Below, piece after piece: positions 44,966 through 56,263 of a stretch of 64,000 nucleotides of DNA (position 1 is its first letter; every line of letters begins with the position of its first letter). The stretch spans positions 1 to 64,000 of the forward strand of contig JACPZW010000015.1 in NCBI GenBank assembly GCA_016195265.1, read 5' to 3'. Source of the stretch: Acidobacteriota bacterium. Its GTDB lineage: Bacteria; Acidobacteriota; Vicinamibacteria; Vicinamibacterales; CAVVIG01. Below the pieces are notes generated by a model. The model was not told the origin of the DNA, did not search any database, and was given only the letters and a program-made list of their open reading frames with translations. The translations under genes and the position numbers were made by a program.

Positions 44966-47146
44966 ATGATTCGCTTCGAGGATCTGCTCGAAAAGGTCAG
45001 GGCCTACAGCCCCGACGCCGACGTCGAATTGCTCCGGCGCGCCTACGTGTTTTCGGCGTTCGAGCACAAGGGACAGGTGCGCCATTCGGGCGAGCCCTAC
45101 CTGATCCACCCGCTCGCTGTCGCCGATTTCCTGGCCGACATGAAGCTGGATGCGGTGGCCGTCGCGGCCGGCATGCTCCACGACGTCGTCGAGGACACGC
45201 TCACTACGATCGAGCGCATCCGCGAGCTGTTCGGCCCCGAGGTCGCGCACGTCGTCGAAGGCGTGACCAAGATCAGCGCGATCCCGTTCTCGTCGAGTGA
45301 GGAGCGGCAGGCGGAGAACTTCCGCAAGATGCTGCTCGCGATGGTGGACGACATCCGCGTCATCCTCGTGAAGCTGGCGGACCGGCTCCACAACATGCGG
45401 ACGCTGAACCACCTTCCCGAGGATCGCCGAATCAAAATCGCGCAGGAGACGCGCGACATCTACGCGCCCATCGCCAACCGCCTCGGCATGGGCAAGGTAA
45501 AGAACGAGCTCGAGGAGCTGTCGTTCCGCTACCTCGAGCCGCAGGCCTACGAGGCGCTCCGCGTGAAAGTCGACGCGAAGCGGCGCGCGACGGAAGGCCT
45601 CATCGAAGGGCTGAAGAAGACGCTGACGGCCAAGCTCTCCGAGGCGCAGGTGCCCGTGCTCGAGATCGACGGGCGGATCAAGCGGCTGTGGAGCATCAGT
45701 CAGAAGCTGAAGCGGCAGAAGATCGAGCTCGAGCAGGTCTACGACTTCATCGCGATGCGCGTCGTCACCGACAGCGTCAAGGATTGCTATGCGGCGCTCG
45801 GCATCATCCACCAGACGTGGTCGCCCGTGCCGGGCCGCATCAAGGACTTCATCGCGATGCCCCGGCCCAATGGCTACCAGTCGCTGCACACCTCGGTGAT
45901 CAGCGAGCACGGCATGCCGTTCGAGGTGCAGATCCGCACGATGGCGATGCACCGCATGGCGGAGGAAGGCATCGCCGCGCACTGGAAGTACAAGGAAGGG
46001 CGCGTCGGCGATCAGCGCGACGAGCGGTACTTCACGTGGATGCGCCAGCTGCTCGAGTACCAGCAGGAGGTCGGCGATCCGCAGGAGTTCATTCAGAACC
46101 TCAAGGTCGAGCTGTACCCCGAAGAGGTGTACACGTTCACGCCCAAGGGACTGGTCAAGGCGTTTCCGCGGGGCGCGACGCCGATTGATTTCGCCTACGC
46201 GATTCACACCGACGTCGGCCATCAGTGCGTCGGCGCGCGCGTGAACGGCAAGATGGTGCCGGTCCGGACGCATCTGAAGAACGGCGACATCGTCGAAATC
46301 ATCACGCAGACCGGCCACAAGCCGAGCCGCGACTGGCTCAACTTCGTGGTCACGTCGCACGCGCGGTACAAGATCAAGCACCTGATTCGCCTCGAGGAGA
46401 AGGCGCACGCGATCGAGCTCGGACGGCGGCTCTTCGAAAAGGACGCCCGCCGCTACGATCTGAATCTGAAGACGATTGCGGAAGGCGACGCGTGGACCCG
46501 GGTGCTCGCCGACGCCGGCGCGCAGAAGGTCGAGGACGTCTTCGCGCTCATCGGGTACGGCAAGACGTCGCCGAAGCAGATCCTGGCGAAGCTGGTTCCC
46601 GCCGACACGCTGCGCGAGAAGCCGCCCGAGGGGGCGGTGGCGTCCGTCGTCCGGCGCGTCCTCGGATCAGGCGAAGAGAAGATCAAGGTCCGCGGCTTCG
46701 ACGATCTGATGGTGTTCCGGGCGCGTTGCTGCAATCCGATCCGCGGCGAGAAGATCGTCGGGTACATCACACGCGGCAAGGGCGTCTCCGTGCATTCGGC
46801 CACGTGTCCGAATGTCGTCAACCTGCTGTACGACCCGGAGCGCCGGATCGACGTGGAGTGGGACAAGTCTACCGGCACCGACACCGCGGCGCGCTACACG
46901 GTGAAACTGACGATGGAGGTCGAGGACCGCAAGGGACTTCTGGCCGCCGTCAGCGCGAAGATCGCCGGCATCAACACGAACATCAAGAACCTGGAAGCGC
47001 GGACCGACGACGTGCAGCACGCGCGCATCGACGTGACAGTCGAGATCAGCGATTTGAAACACCTCGAGCGAGTGATCAAGTCGTTGCGCGGCGTCGATGG
47101 CGTGCTGGGCGTCGAACGGGCGGGTCGGGCCGGCGGCGTACTGTAG
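44966..47146 (+). CDS. rel: Bifunctional (p)ppGpp synthetase/hydrolase (RelA/SpoT)
   Basis: HD site HKGQVRHSGEPYLIHPLAVA..MLHDVVEDT; synthetase GRIKDFIAMPRPNGYQSLHT; TGS and ACT domains. Confidence 0.95.
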   Translation: MIRFEDLLEKVRAYSPDADVELLRRAYVFSAFEHKGQVRHSGEPYLIHPLAVADFLADMKLDAVAVAAGMLHDVVEDTLTTIERIRELFGPEVAHVVEGVTKISAIPFSSSEERQAENFRKMLLAMVDDIRVILVKLADRLHNMRTLNHLPEDRRIKIAQETRDIYAPIANRLGMGKVKNELEELSFRYLEPQAYEALRVKVDAKRRATEGLIEGLKKTLTAKLSEAQVPVLEIDGRIKRLWSISQKLKRQKIELEQVYDFIAMRVVTDSVKDCYAALGIIHQTWSPVPGRIKDFIAMPRPNGYQSLHTSVISEHGMPFEVQIRTMAMHRMAEEGIAAHWKYKEGRVGDQRDERYFTWMRQLLEYQQEVGDPQEFIQNLKVELYPEEVYTFTPKGLVKAFPRGATPIDFAYAIHTDVGHQCVGARVNGKMVPVRTHLKNGDIVEIITQTGHKPSRDWLNFVVTSHARYKIKHLIRLEEKAHAIELGRRLFEKDARRYDLNLKTIAEGDAWTRVLADAGAQKVEDVFALIGYGKTSPKQILAKLVPADTLREKPPEGAVASVVRRVLGSGEEKIKVRGFDDLMVFRARCCNPIRGEKIVGYITRGKGVSVHSATCPNVVNLLYDPERRIDVEWDKSTGTDTAARYTVKLTMEVEDRKGLLAAVSAKIAGINTNIKNLEARTDDVQHARIDVTVEISDLKHLERVIKSLRGVDGVLGVERAGRAGGVL

Positions 47147-47152
47147 CGGCGG

Positions 47153-47533
47153 TCAGACGAAGCTCGCGATGACGTCTATCTCGACGCGCGCGTCTTTCGG
47201 CAGGCGCGCCACCTGCACGGTCGCTCTCGCCGGGTACGGCTCGACGAAGTACGTGCCGTAGACCTGGTTCACCGCGCCGAAGTCATTCATGTCCGCGAGG
47301 AACACCGTTGTGCGGACGACGTTCGCGAACGAAAGTCCGGCGGCCTTCAGCAGCGCGCCGACGCTGTCGAGCACGCGACGCGCCTGCGCGGCGATGTCGC
47401 CGTCGATCAGCTGTCCTGTGGCTGGATCGATGGGAATCTGTCCAGAGACGAACAGCAGTTGCCCCGCGCGTACGGCGGGTGAATACGGGCCGATGGCCTT
47501 GGGCGCCTCTGGGCTGGACAGCGACTGGTTCAC
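47153..47533 (-). CDS. ridA: RidA family protein
   Basis: GPYSPAVRAGQLLFVSGQIPIDPATGQL; YPARATVQVARLPKDARVEIDVIA. Confidence 0.93.
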   Translation of the reverse strand: MNQSLSSPEAPKAIGPYSPAVRAGQLLFVSGQIPIDPATGQLIDGDIAAQARRVLDSVGALLKAAGLSFANVVRTTVFLADMNDFGAVNQVYGTYFVEPYPARATVQVARLPKDARVEIDVIASFV

Positions 47534-47539
47534 GGCCTG

Positions 47540-47731
47540 CTATGCGGCCTTGACGACCCGACCCGAGCGGAGGCACCGCGTGCAGACTCGAATCCGCTTG
47601 TTGCCGCCGTTGATGACCGCCCGGACGGTCTGAAGGTTCGGCTCGAATCGACGCGAGCTCACGTTGTTCGCGTGGCTATGCTGACGTCCGACGACCGGTT
47701 GTTTCCCGCACATCTCGCAACGTTTGGCCAT
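47540..47731 (-). CDS. rpmB: 50S ribosomal protein L28 (four-Cys form)
   Basis: MAKRCEMCGKQPVVGRQHSHANNVSSRRFEPNLQTVRA...IRVCTRCLRSGRV. Confidence 0.95.
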   Translation of the reverse strand: MAKRCEMCGKQPVVGRQHSHANNVSSRRFEPNLQTVRAVINGGNKRIRVCTRCLRSGRVVKAA

Positions 47732-47810
47732 AAGAGCACCTGAAATCCAATAAGTCGAAACACCTAGTTTAGCCGACGCGAACGACGCCACGCAAGCGGC
47801 GGCGCAGACG

Positions 47811-48455
47811 TCACGGTACGATGATGCGCGGTTCCGGCGCGGATGGCGCGGCTTCCGCCTCGCCGCCCGGAGGAGTCCGGATTACGCGCCCGAGCAGATC
47901 GAGAAACGCGCGGCGGTTCGCCTGATCGAGCGCCCGGATTTCGCGCACCGCGTCCTCGACGCGGCGCAGCACCACCGCGGCGTCACGCTCGAACGGCGAG
48001 CCGAGGCCCTTGCCCGCATCGAGCAGGACCGGCTTGAGCGTGGAGAGGAGCCGCTCGGCGGGCAGCGACGCCGGCCGATGCTCGTAAATCACTCCGCGCG
48101 CGGACGTCTCGAACGTGGCGGCCAGCGCCGCCGTCGCCTCGGCGACGTCATCGTCGACAAGCGACTGCAACTCCGCAGGTTCGTAACGCGCCAGAAACGT
48201 CGTCACGAGAAAGAAAAGCTGCGATTGCCGCTCGTTGAGATCGCGCATGAACTGCACGAGCAGGCCCAGGTCGCGCTGCTGCTGGCGCACGAGGACCGCC
48301 GGCGGATGCTCGCGTGCGCTGGCCAGCCACGTGCAGTCGGGGGGACACTGAATCTGAACGAGCCGTTTCGTGCCGCAGCACACTGCACAGATTTGCTGGC
48401 CGACGGCCGGGCAGCCGCGCCGCGCCCGTCGGACGCCGCAGAGTGGGCAAACCAC
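47811..48455 (-). CDS. Hypothetical protein with N-terminal Cys-rich zinc ribbon-like segment
   Basis: MVCPLCGVRRARRGCPAVGQQICAVCCGTKRLVQIQCPPDC. Confidence 0.65.
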   Translation of the reverse strand: MVCPLCGVRRARRGCPAVGQQICAVCCGTKRLVQIQCPPDCTWLASAREHPPAVLVRQQQRDLGLLVQFMRDLNERQSQLFFLVTTFLARYEPAELQSLVDDDVAEATAALAATFETSARGVIYEHRPASLPAERLLSTLKPVLLDAGKGLGSPFERDAAVVLRRVEDAVREIRALDQANRRAFLDLLGRVIRTPPGGEAEAAPSAPEPRIIVP

Positions 48456-48692
48456 ACGGCATTATCTTCCAAGTGAACGGGCCGCCGGGACACGCGGGGG
48501 CGGTTCCGTTGCGACTCCAAAGGGGCACTGTGCGGACAAAACCGCACTGATAGCCGACACCCTGGGACAATTTCACCACACACAGATCGTCTCCTCAAGC
48601 GGACAATTCAGACCGCGCATATGTAGAACCGTTTCCCGATCGGCGGCGTCTAAGCGATCGTCACTTTTTGAACAAGCGGTTGACTCCGGAAG

Positions 48693-48872
48693 ATGCTGAT
48701 GGCTAACAAGTTCAAAATGAACGGCTTGAGTTCAGTAAATCTGCAAGACCTTGTCGATGTTCGGCGCATCTTCAGGCTGGTTCGGCCGATTCTTGATTTT
48801 GAAGGACGCGGAGCGCTTCGCACTTGCAATGGGACTCTAGTCCAGCGTAGTATTGGCGCTTCATTTGCATAG
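48693..48872 (+). CDS. Possible 59-aa orphan small ORF in an AT-rich island
   Basis: MLMANKFKMNGLSSVNLQDLVDVRRIFRLVRPILDFEGRGALRTCNGTLVQRSIGASFA; weak SD. Confidence 0.25.
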   Translation: MLMANKFKMNGLSSVNLQDLVDVRRIFRLVRPILDFEGRGALRTCNGTLVQRSIGASFA

Positions 48873-48929
48873 CCGATGGCAATCTTAGCGGAGCGGTTTG
48901 GCCGGCAGAGACGGGAAGGAGCGGCGATC

Positions 48930-49388
48930 ATGAGGAACATTCAGCGGACGGAAGCGGGGGCGAAGATGTCACGGACCCGCTATAGCGAACTCAAGCAGAT
49001 GCTCGACGACCGGCGTCGCGAGATCCAGGCTGAAGTGCAGGGTAAGATGCGCGGTGTCCGCGAAGAGGGCTCGTGGGGCGGCAAGCTCAACGAAGTGCTC
49101 GACGCGGTCGAAAGCGCCGAGGCGGACATTCAGGAAGATCTGGAATTCGCCCTCGTGCAGATGAAGTCCGAGACGCTCAACAAGATCACGGACGCGCTGA
49201 CGCGTCTGGAGCAGGGCGACTACGGTAACTGCTACGAGTGCGGCGAGGAAATCGCCGAGAAGCGCCTCCGCGCCCTTCCGTTCGCGGTCCGTTGTAAGGA
49301 TTGCGAAGAGGCCAAAGAGGTCGCCGAGCGGCGCGAGCGGCAGCTCAACGCGCGGCGGGGGTCGGCTTCGCTCTTCTTCGACATGTAA
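48930..49388 (+). CDS. TraR/DksA family zinc finger protein
   Basis: LTRLEQGDYGNCYECGEEIAEKRLRALPFAVRCKDCEEAKE. Confidence 0.92.
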   Translation: MRNIQRTEAGAKMSRTRYSELKQMLDDRRREIQAEVQGKMRGVREEGSWGGKLNEVLDAVESAEADIQEDLEFALVQMKSETLNKITDALTRLEQGDYGNCYECGEEIAEKRLRALPFAVRCKDCEEAKEVAERRERQLNARRGSASLFFDM

Positions 49389-49514
49389 CGTCCGGCGACC
49401 CATCAGGTTTCTGACACGGGGCTCCGCCGGTGGCGGAGCCCAATCCCTTCCGTCCCCGGCGTCGATCCCCATCATCCAGTCCGTCCGGCAGCACCCGGAC
49501 AGAAAGAGGTCGCG

Positions 49515-51955
<2,441 letters not shown>

Positions 51956-51968
51956 ACGGTGGCCCCCG

Positions 51969-52922
51969 TTGTCCGCCCGTCTCGTCTACTCGGCCCGATA
52001 TCACATCGATATCGGGCCGCACGTTTTTCCCACCCGCAAGTACTCACTGGTTTACGCCCGGTTGGCAGCGGACGGGTCTCGCAGCCCGCACCGAGCGAAA
52101 CCCCTCCCCTACGACGTCATCGAGCCGCGCGAGGCCGGCTGGGACCAACTCGCCCTCGTGCATACCGCCGATTACCTGAACAAGATGCGCACGGGCACGA
52201 TGACGCCTGAAGATGTCGCGCAACTCGAGCTCCCGTGGTCGGAACAGATGGTCGAGGCGTTTCGCACGATGGTCGGAGGGACGTGCCAGGCCGCGCTGAT
52301 CGCGTGCGGCCTGGAAGAGAAAAGTCTGAAGGCAGAAGGCAGAAGTTCGATCGCGTGTCACATCGGCGGCGGCCTGCATCACGCGTTTCCGAACCACGGC
52401 GAAGGGTTCTGTCCCTTCAATGATGTGGCGGTCGCAGTGCGGGTGCTTCAGGGGCGCGGCCTCGAGCGCGCGGCCGTCATCGACCTCGACGTGCACCACG
52501 GCAACGGCACGGCGTTCATCTTCGAGTCGGACCCGAGGGTCTACACCTTCTCGATGCACCAGCAGCACAACTACCCGATGTGGAAGCCGCGCGGATCCCT
52601 GGACATCGGGCTGCCGGACGGCACGCACGACGCCACGTACCTGGCCGAGCTCGACCGCGCGCTGCCGCGGGTGATGGCGAGCGGACCGCAATGCGTGTTC
52701 TATCTGGCCGGCGCGGATCCGTACGAGGACGACCAGCTCGGCGGGCTTCGCTTGACGAAGGACGGCCTGCGGCGGCGCGATCGACTCGTGATCGACGCGG
52801 TCTGCCAGGCCGGCGTGCCCCTCGTTGTCGTCCTCGCCGGCGGCTACGCGCGCCGCGTCGAGGACACCGTCGCCATCCACGTCGCGACAATCGAGGCGGC
52901 CCTGTCAGGAAGCGATCGTTGA
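51969..52922 (+). CDS. Histone deacetylase family (arginase/deacetylase fold) protein
   Basis: GGGLHHAFPNHGEGFCPFNDVAVA; VIDLDVHHGNGTAFIF; YLAGADPYEDDQLGGLRLTKDGL; TTG start. Confidence 0.9.
   Translation: MSARLVYSARYHIDIGPHVFPTRKYSLVYARLAADGSRSPHRAKPLPYDVIEPREAGWDQLALVHTADYLNKMRTGTMTPEDVAQLELPWSEQMVEAFRTMVGGTCQAALIACGLEEKSLKAEGRSSIACHIGGGLHHAFPNHGEGFCPFNDVAVAVRVLQGRGLERAAVIDLDVHHGNGTAFIFESDPRVYTFSMHQQHNYPMWKPRGSLDIGLPDGTHDATYLAELDRALPRVMASGPQCVFYLAGADPYEDDQLGGLRLTKDGLRRRDRLVIDAVCQAGVPLVVVLAGGYARRVEDTVAIHVATIEAALSGSDR
52314..52350. repeat. Intragenic 7-bp period array (TCTGAAG GCAGAAG GCAGAAG)
   Basis: Encodes EEKSLKAEGRSS in the HDAC-family protein. Confidence 0.55.
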
Positions 52923-53010
52923 GTCATCCGGAGTGACCGGGCGTCTTTCGCGATCGCGAACAGCCACCAGACGAAAACTGGGAATCTACGCCGTATAATC
53001 GCCGGCCGCG

Positions 53011-53280
53011 ATGACCCTCCAGGTCGGCGCACGCCCGCGTCCGTACGAGATCCTGTCTGTCTTGGGCGCAGGCGGGATGGGTGAAGTCTACCGCGCGCAC
53101 GATACGAAGCTCGGGTGCGACGTCGCCATCACGTCTTTGTCGCGATGGAACTCGTCGACGGCGAGTCGCTGACGGCGCGCACGAAAGCGCCATGGTCACG
53201 CGAACATCCAGCCGGACTTCGACGCACTGCGCGATCAGCCTCGGTTTCAGGCGATCGTGCGGCGCATGAAGCTGCCGTAG
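53011..53280 (+). pseudogene. Remnant of a eukaryote-like Ser/Thr protein kinase
   Basis: MTLQVGARPRPYEILSVLGAGGMGEVYRAHDTKLGCDVAI | HVFVAMELVDGESL | HANIQPDFDALRDQPRFQAIVRRMKLP* in shifting frames. Confidence 0.85.
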
Positions 53281-53293
53281 TCTTCGGGTTCGT

Positions 53294-53800
53294 CTACCCG
53301 ATCAACGTGAGCGCGTACGCGGTCTTGAGGTCGACGATCTCGCCGCGCTCGACCATTGCTCTGGCATCAGCGACCGAAACGACCCGCGTCTCGATGTCCT
53401 CGTCCTCGTCTGGATGATGCGGAGAGTCAGGCGCCGGCGCGCGAAGATCCGAGACGCGAAAGAAGATTAGTTCCTCGTCGCAGAAGCCGGGCGCCGGAAA
53501 CAGACCGCGAATGCGCTCGGTCCGGTGCGGCACGCGGCCGATCTCTTCCTCGCACTCACGTCGCGCCGCTTCCTCAGCAGACTCGCCGGGATTCAGCCGT
53601 CCTGCCGGAAACTCCCACGTCATCCGATCGATCGGCGCGCGGTACTGCCGGATGATGACGACGCGGCCGTCCGCCTCGAAAGGGATCAGCACAACGGACG
53701 GCGCGTGCCGCACGATCTCGACGCGATGCGTCCGGCCGTTCGGAAACCGGCGCTCGCCCGTCTCGACCGAGAACACGCGCCCTTCATAGACAGTCGTCAT
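53294..53800 (-). CDS. NUDIX hydrolase (ADP-ribose pyrophosphatase-like)
   Basis: EFPAGRLNPGESAEEAARRECEEEIG Nudix box. Confidence 0.92.
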   Translation of the reverse strand: MTTVYEGRVFSVETGERRFPNGRTHRVEIVRHAPSVVLIPFEADGRVVIIRQYRAPIDRMTWEFPAGRLNPGESAEEAARRECEEEIGRVPHRTERIRGLFPAPGFCDEELIFFRVSDLRAPAPDSPHHPDEDEDIETRVVSVADARAMVERGEIVDLKTAYALTLIG

Positions 53801-53829
53801 ACCGGCAGCGGTCTCCAGGCCTGCAATGT

Positions 53830-54798
53830 CTACGGGTCTCCGTGCAGTGCGGGATCGAATTTGTCGTGGAGCTCGTCCAGCACCCGTTGCAGATCCTCGG
53901 GCAGAGGGCTCGTGAACGCCAGCTTCCGGCTGTCCCCCGGATGCTTGAAGACGAGGTGCGCCGCGTGTAGAAACGGCCGGTTGAGATGCGTAACCGCGCG
54001 CAAATCGCCGGGCACGCGCCGGTGAACGCCGCCGTACACCGGGTCGCCGACGACGGGATGGCCGATGGCGCTCAGGTGGACGCGAATCTGGTGCGTGCGT
54101 CCGGTGTGAATCGCGAGGTGGGCGAGCGTCAGCATCCGCCCGAAGTGTTCCGCCTTCGTGATCCGCGTCACGGCCTCGCGGCTGCGGCGCGCGCGCGCGG
54201 ACATCTTCTTCCGATCGCCGGGATCGCGGCCGATCGGCAGATCGATCCGCCGGCCCGCCATCACCTCGCCCCACACGAGCGCGATGTATTCCTTCTCCAC
54301 TTCCCGATCGTGAAACTGCCGCGCGAGCTCCTCGTGCGCCGCATCATGCTTGGCGACGACCATCAGCCCGGAGGTGCCGCGATCGAGCCGGTGCACGATG
54401 CCCGGCCGCTTCTCGCCGCCGATGCCGCTGAGATCGTCGACGTGATGGAGCAACGCGTTTACGAGCGTCCCGCTCGCGTGACCTGTCGCGGGATGCACGA
54501 CCATGCCGGCGGGCTTGTCGACGACGATGACGTCGCTGTCCTGATAGACGATCGGCAGCGGCAGCGCCTCCGGCGCCGGCGTCGCCTCGACGGGCGCGGG
54601 CACGTCCACGGCGACGTTCTGTCCCGCTTTCACCGGTTGGTTCGCCTTGCCCGGGCGTCCCGCGACGAGGATCAGACCTTCCTTGATCAGACGCTGTATC
54701 TGCGACCGCGACTGCGGCAGCATCGAGACGAGAAACTGATCGAGGCGCGTGCCCTCGGCGTCTGGTGGGACCGTAATGACGCGAGTTGTAGAGGTCAC
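53830..54798 (-). CDS. RluA family pseudouridine synthase
   Basis: S4-like N-terminus; RPGIVHRLDRGTSGLMVVAK; TGRTHQIRVHLSAIGHPVVGDPVYG; GTG start. Confidence 0.93.
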   Translation of the reverse strand: MTSTTRVITVPPDAEGTRLDQFLVSMLPQSRSQIQRLIKEGLILVAGRPGKANQPVKAGQNVAVDVPAPVEATPAPEALPLPIVYQDSDVIVVDKPAGMVVHPATGHASGTLVNALLHHVDDLSGIGGEKRPGIVHRLDRGTSGLMVVAKHDAAHEELARQFHDREVEKEYIALVWGEVMAGRRIDLPIGRDPGDRKKMSARARRSREAVTRITKAEHFGRMLTLAHLAIHTGRTHQIRVHLSAIGHPVVGDPVYGGVHRRVPGDLRAVTHLNRPFLHAAHLVFKHPGDSRKLAFTSPLPEDLQRVLDELHDKFDPALHGDP

Positions 54799-54923
54799 AG
54801 AGATTGGCGAGAGCGCTGAGTGAGATTAGCCACAGAGACTCGGAGACGCAGAGAAGTACTGCTCGGTGTCCCGGTGTCTCCGTGGCTTGCTCACTCTGCG
54901 ACCTCCGCCAACTCTGTGGGCTC
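54799..54923. repeat. CACAGAG-type 8-bp period array, second copy, filling the rluA-lgt gap
   Basis: CCACAGAG ACTCGGAG ACGCAGAG ... CGGTGTCC CGGTGTCT CCGTGG ... ACTCTGTGG. Confidence 0.85.
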
Positions 54924-55724
54924 TCACGCCGCCTTGGCCACGCGCTTCGGTTCCGGCGACATCCCACGCGACAGATACACCAGCATGGCGATCGCCAGCG
55001 GCGCGAGCAGGATCGAGATGAACTGCGACGTCGAGAAGATGCCGACCGTGCCGCGCTCGTCGCCCCGATAGAACTCGATGACGAAGCGCGACGCCGCGTA
55101 CAGCAGCATGTAGAGCCAGAAGGTGCGGCCCGCGAACCCGCGGCTCCTGCGCTCGGTCCACAGCAGCAGCGCGAGGATCAGGAACTCCGCGCCCGCTTCG
55201 TACAGCTGTGTCGGATGCAGCGGGATGCCGAGCGGCGTACCGACGTTGGTCGCCGCGAACGGATCGGTGAACGTGATCCCCCACGGTTTGCTGGTTGGCT
55301 TGCCGAAGCAGCAGCCCGCGAACAAACACCCGAACCGGCCGACGACGTGGCCCAGCGCAATCCCCGGCGCGAACACGTCGCACGTCGTCCAGAGCGGCAG
55401 ACCCGCGCGGCGGATGTAGAGCAGCGCGACGACGACCGCGAGAATCAGTCCGCCGTAGAACACGCCACCGACGCGGATCAACGTCAGCAGCTCGCGCGGG
55501 TTGGCGGTGAACGACTTGAAGTCCACGACGAGCAGCAGCAGCTTCGCGCCGACCAGCGCGCTGATGATGATGTAGATGCCGAGATCGAGGATGCGATTGG
55601 CGTCGAGCCCGCGCGCCTTGGCCCGCGTCGTCGCGAGCTTCAGGCCGAGCAGATACGCGGCGGCGAGCAGGACGCCGTAGGTGTAGACCGTGATCGCGCC
55701 GAACTCGAAAAGTCGCGGATACAT
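54924..55724 (-). CDS. lgt: Prolipoprotein diacylglyceryl transferase
   Basis: GGLILAVVVALL; GHVVGRFGCLFAGCCFGKPT; HPTQLYE. Confidence 0.95.
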   Translation of the reverse strand: MYPRLFEFGAITVYTYGVLLAAAYLLGLKLATTRAKARGLDANRILDLGIYIIISALVGAKLLLLVVDFKSFTANPRELLTLIRVGGVFYGGLILAVVVALLYIRRAGLPLWTTCDVFAPGIALGHVVGRFGCLFAGCCFGKPTSKPWGITFTDPFAATNVGTPLGIPLHPTQLYEAGAEFLILALLLWTERRSRGFAGRTFWLYMLLYAASRFVIEFYRGDERGTVGIFSTSQFISILLAPLAIAMLVYLSRGMSPEPKRVAKAA

Positions 55725-55726
55725 AT

Positions 55727-56263
55727 TTAGTTCCTAGGACGCTTATCGACGCCGAGCATGTCGAGAATCATGATCGCCACGCCGACCGAAATGGCCGAGT
55801 CGGCGACGTTGAACGCCCAGAAATGATACGTCCGCCAGTAGACGTCCACGAAATCGACCACCGCTCCCGCGACCACGCGGTCGATAAGGTTTCCGGCGGC
55901 CCCGCCGATGATGAGCGACAGCCCGATCCGCGCCACGAGTTGATGGTGCGCGAGACCCGCGGCGTAGATGCCGACGCCAATCAGCGCCGCCGTCGCGACG
56001 ATCGCGATGAGTGCGGTTTTGAACGGGAAATCCGCGTAATTGAGGATCCCGAACGCGGCGCCGCTGTTGCGCACGTGCGTGAAGTCCACGAGGCCCGGCA
56101 CGATCGTCACGCTCTGGTGAATCGTCAGCGTCGCCCGGATCAGCGCCTTCGAGACCTGATCGCACGCGACGATCAGGATCGGCAGCCAGACTTCGAGCCG
56201 GCGCGGACGCAGGGTCGCGGCGTCGGTCGCCGGGACGACGGCTTCGGGCAGGGCGTCACTCAT
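55727..56263 (-). CDS. lspA: Lipoprotein signal peptidase
   Basis: [57 protein letters not shown]. Confidence 0.95.
   Translation of the reverse strand: MSDALPEAVVPATDAATLRPRRLEVWLPILIVACDQVSKALIRATLTIHQSVTIVPGLVDFTHVRNSGAAFGILNYADFPFKTALIAIVATAALIGVGIYAAGLAHHQLVARIGLSLIIGGAAGNLIDRVVAGAVVDFVDVYWRTYHFWAFNVADSAISVGVAIMILDMLGVDKRPRN

Noticed and set aside
48650-48940. 96-aa minus-strand ORF in the AT-rich island
   Set aside because: No family resemblance, overlaps the dksA-like gene start region on the opposite strand
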